NCBI GenBank assembly: GCA_023247835.1
Contig: JAHFFU010000002.1
Location: forward strand, 1 to 14,758
Direction of reading: 5' to 3'
DNA: 14,758 nt
Origin: Candidatus Bathyarchaeota archaeon
GTDB taxonomy: Archaea; Thermoproteota; Bathyarchaeia; 40CM-2-53-6; FEN-987
Positions within the stretch are counted from its first letter, which is position 1; each line of letters begins with the position of its first letter. The translations under genes and the position numbers were made by a program. Positions 13,260-14,758 of this stretch are shown here, in pieces. The notes below the pieces were generated by a model. It was not told where the DNA came from. It did no database searches and worked only from the letters and a program-made list of their open reading frames with translations.

Positions 13260-13266
13260 GTTTAAT
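13260..13266 (+). promoter_or_regulatory. TATA-like box for the CinA-like gene
   Basis: TTTAATC follows GATACCG and is centred 45 nt upstream of TTG 13308. Confidence 0.35.
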
Positions 13267-13307
13267 CGGAATGTTTGATTCAGCGCACTACTTGAGCGTA
13301 AGCAAGG

Positions 13308-14120
13308 TTGTTGTGCACTGTCGAAATACTGTCCATTGGAAACGAACTCTTACTCGGGAACACAGTCAACACGAACGCCTCGTGGATTGCATCGCAAGTT
13401 ACTAGGCTAGGTGGCAAAGTAACTCGAATAACAACAGTTGCCGATAACCTCAACGAGATTTCTCAAGCGATCAGAGAAGCGTTAGGGAGGAGACCTAACT
13501 TCCTAATCACGACGGGGGGAATTGGTCCTACGTTCGACGATATGACACTCAAGGGCGTCGCCAGAGCCATCCACCTGCGAATTACATTGAACAAGGCGGC
13601 TGTCGAAATGATTCGCGCACATTATGCCCGAAGATTCCCTAAGCGGAGGACCACCCTAACCAAACCTCGCCTCAAGATGGCGTCAATGCCGTCCACATCA
13701 ACGCCGATAATTAATCCGATCGGGACAGCACCCGCCGTGCGGTTGACCGTACGCGGAATGGATATTTTCTGCTTACCCGGCGTGCCCAGTGAGGCAAAAG
13801 CGATCTTCAAACGATCTGTCTCAAAGGTTCTGGCTGCGAGGGCAAGTGGGACGGTTTTCGTGGAGAAATGGCTCGAGGTTCATGGTATAATGGAATCATC
13901 CCTTGCACCGATCATTGACCGAGTGATGCGCCATTGGCAGGGGGTCTACGTCAAATCTCATCCTAGAGGAGTGGAAGCGAGTGGCCGGCCATTCATTGAA
14001 TTGCACTTCTCAATAACGTCTACAACCCCGCGGAAGGCCAGGCAGTTCGTTATCGGAGCAGTTACAGACCTGAGACAGGAACTCGAAAGTTTCAGGGCGC
14101 AAGTTACCCCCGCTGCCTGA
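13308..14120 (+). CDS. CinA-like protein, MoaB/Mog (molybdopterin-binding-fold) domain only
   Basis: A soluble protein of 270 residues from the COG1058 family. The domain starts with VEILSIGNELLLGNTVNTNASWIA (5-28) and carries the nucleotide/cofactor loop FLITTGGIGPTFDDMT (65-80) and IFCLPGVPSEAKAIF (about residues 152-166). In bacteria this domain is the ADP-ribose pyrophosphatase half of CinA, coupled to a C-terminal PncC nicotinamide-mononucleotide deamidase. Here that second domain is absent, which is normal for archaeal homologues; those are annotated as CinA-like or as molybdopterin-binding proteins. A role in pyridine-nucleotide recycling is possible, and a molybdopterin role is only inherited from the fold. 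Two consecutive TTG codons (13308 and 13311) can serve as start. It converges on the oligoendopeptidase gene. Confidence 0.88.
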   Translation: MLCTVEILSIGNELLLGNTVNTNASWIASQVTRLGGKVTRITTVADNLNEISQAIREALGRRPNFLITTGGIGPTFDDMTLKGVARAIHLRITLNKAAVEMIRAHYARRFPKRRTTLTKPRLKMASMPSTSTPIINPIGTAPAVRLTVRGMDIFCLPGVPSEAKAIFKRSVSKVLAARASGTVFVEKWLEVHGIMESSLAPIIDRVMRHWQGVYVKSHPRGVEASGRPFIELHFSITSTTPRKARQFVIGAVTDLRQELESFRAQVTPAA

Positions 14121-14177
14121 TCGGTACCACAAAATTCGGCGAGTACCGAAATTCACTGACATTACCAAGGTGTCAGT
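14121..14177. terminator. Two successive inverted repeats after the CinA-like stop
   Basis: TCGGTAC (14121-14127) pairs with GTACCGA (14143-14149), and ACTGACA (14155-14161) pairs with TGTCAGT (14171-14177). Each has a 7-bp stem, starting directly after the TGA of the upstream gene. They may act in transcript 3'-end formation or stability. No T tract follows, so a classical terminator is uncertain. Confidence 0.4.
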
Positions 14178-14196
14178 TCGTTTAGGGTGACCCACA

Positions 14197-14224
14197 CAGG
14201 GGGTGGGGGTGAGTTTTCCCCCTG
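14197..14224. repeat. GC-rich 7-bp inverted repeat with a G-rich loop
   Basis: CAGGGGG (14197-14203) pairs with CCCCCTG (14218-14224); the loop contains another G5 tract and then T4. It lies between convergent genes and may be part of a bidirectional termination region. Confidence 0.4.
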
Positions 14225-14283
14225 GGTTCGGAATTTTCAGTGTCGCGATTTCTGGATTCGTTAACAAGAATTCCCTCGAAGGG

Positions 14284-14334
14284 TGTATCACGCGTTACGC
14301 CTGCGGAACCTGATGCGCTCATGGGTGTGATACA
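14284..14334. repeat. 8-bp inverted repeat flanking a 35-nt loop
   Basis: TGTATCAC (14284-14291) is complementary to GTGATACA (14327-14334). It lies 18 nt after the stop of the minus-strand peptidase gene. It could close a longer stem in the 3' end of that mRNA or a small RNA. Confidence 0.4.
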
Positions 14335-14351
14335 AGGGAACGAGCGTCTTG

Positions 14352-14758
14352 TCAGAGTTGCACGTAGCGCTGGACGTTTTCTCCTATAACCTTCAGGCTG
14401 CTCCGCCAGAAATCTGGTTTGTGTAGGTCGATATCAAATCTCGCAGCCAAATCAGCAGGCGTGGCTTCGCCGGTGCTGGCCAATAGTGCCTCGTAGTCTT
14501 TCACGAAAGAATGTCCGCGCTCTCTGTAAATTGAATACAACCCCGTCCCAAAAAGCAGGCCGAAAGCGTAAGGGTAGTTGTAGAAGGAAAACGAGGGAAT
14601 GTAGTAGTGAACTTTCCACGCCCACATGTACTTGTGCAGGAAGCGTTCGTCCAAAGCGTCACCGTAGGTAGCCTTCTGGCATTTCAGCATAATCTCGCAG
14701 AAATCGTCCGCGGAAAGCTCAGAGTTCACCCGACGCTCAAAGACTTCTCTTTCGAAGA
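14352..14758 (-). CDS. pepF: Oligoendopeptidase F (M3B family), C-terminal end (cut by the window edge)
   Basis: The last 135 residues of a protein whose 5' part lies beyond the window; the frame is open to the edge (FEREVFERR before the GTG at 14729, which is internal). The segment matches the conserved end of PepF/oligoendopeptidase F: ELSADDFCEIMLKCQKATYGDALDE, then MWAWKVHYYIPSFSFYNYPYAFGLLFGTGLYSIYRE, then ASTGEATPADLAARFDIDLHKPDFWRSSL. The YIPSFSFYNYPYAFG stretch lines the substrate cleft; the zinc-binding HExxH lies upstream, out of view. The enzyme is a cytosolic zinc peptidase that cuts short peptides of about 7-17 residues. The family is mainly bacterial, so gene transfer into this archaeal lineage is plausible. 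It converges with the CinA-like gene across a 231-nt structured gap. Confidence 0.92.
   Translation of the reverse strand, partial: FEREVFERRVNSELSADDFCEIMLKCQKATYGDALDERFLHKYMWAWKVHYYIPSFSFYNYPYAFGLLFGTGLYSIYRERGHSFVKDYEALLASTGEATPADLAARFDIDLHKPDFWRSSLKVIGENVQRYVQL

Noticed and set aside
13308..14120. Competence/nicotinamide-mononucleotide deamidase function for the CinA-like protein
   Set aside because: The C-terminal PncC deamidase domain is missing, so that activity cannot be claimed.
1..14758. CRISPR array, insertion sequence, prophage or toxin-antitoxin genes
   Set aside because: No regular spaced repeats, transposase or integrase motifs, or paired small toxin-like genes were seen.

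Overview
The window looks like a chromosomal piece of an uncultured archaeon, most likely from the TACK side (Nitrososphaeria- or Bathyarchaeia-like). This is inferred from gene content, not from a marker phylogeny. The archaeal signals are an archaemetzincin, a presenilin-type membrane aspartyl protease, the KEOPS subunit Cgi121, a stand-alone THUMP (Tan1-like) protein, a plant-type Ntn asparaginase, a short CinA-like protein without the deamidase domain, and TATA boxes placed about 42-45 nt upstream of several start codons. TTG is an unusually common start codon: about nine of the fifteen genes with a visible start are best read from TTG. The last gene, an M3 oligoendopeptidase F, is a family more typical of bacteria.

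Layout. Positions 1-1217 (+): the C-terminal part of an archaemetzincin overlapping a presenilin-like protease. Positions 1324-2592 (-): a polytopic GT-C-type glycosyltransferase. Positions 2773-3942 (+): a fusion of an F420/deazaflavin-type nitroreductase domain and a class I methyltransferase. Positions 4045-6769 (-): an apparent three-gene operon, in transcription order a winged-helix plus nucleotidyltransferase protein, a family-2 glycosyltransferase and a SAM methyltransferase. Positions 6914-8834 (-): a second operon with a processive cellulose-synthase-like family-2 glycosyltransferase and a two-TM small protein. Positions 9129-10292 (+): a purine-type phosphoribosyltransferase followed at once by Cgi121. 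Positions 10295-11491 (-): Sua5/YrdC and then a THUMP protein, convergent with Cgi121 with only 2 nt between the stops. Positions 11604-12566 (+): an isoaspartyl peptidase/asparaginase. Positions 12567-12987: a 421-nt gap with a palindrome cluster, a TATA-like box and a possible 32-residue Asp/Glu/Trp-rich miniprotein. Positions 12988-14120 (+): a small zinc-ribbon protein and a CinA-like protein. Positions 14121-14351: a convergent gap with four inverted repeats. Positions 14352-14758 (-): the C-terminal end of oligoendopeptidase F.

Two themes stand out. First, positions 1.3-8.8 kb form a surface-glycan or glycolipid island: three glycosyltransferases of different folds, two methyltransferases, a nucleotidyltransferase and a membrane accessory protein. 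Its two main minus-strand operons carry the same 23-bp inverted repeat (GTTACTAC-N7-GTAGTAAC), in both cases exactly 2 bp upstream of a TATA-like box. That points to one unknown regulator controlling both, and it is the most interesting signal in the window. Second, positions 9.7-11.5 kb hold two parts of the t6A tRNA modification pathway (Cgi121 and Sua5) together with a THUMP RNA-binding protein.

I see no tRNA, rRNA, CRISPR array, transposase, integrase or phage gene. Nothing here proves a wholly new system.
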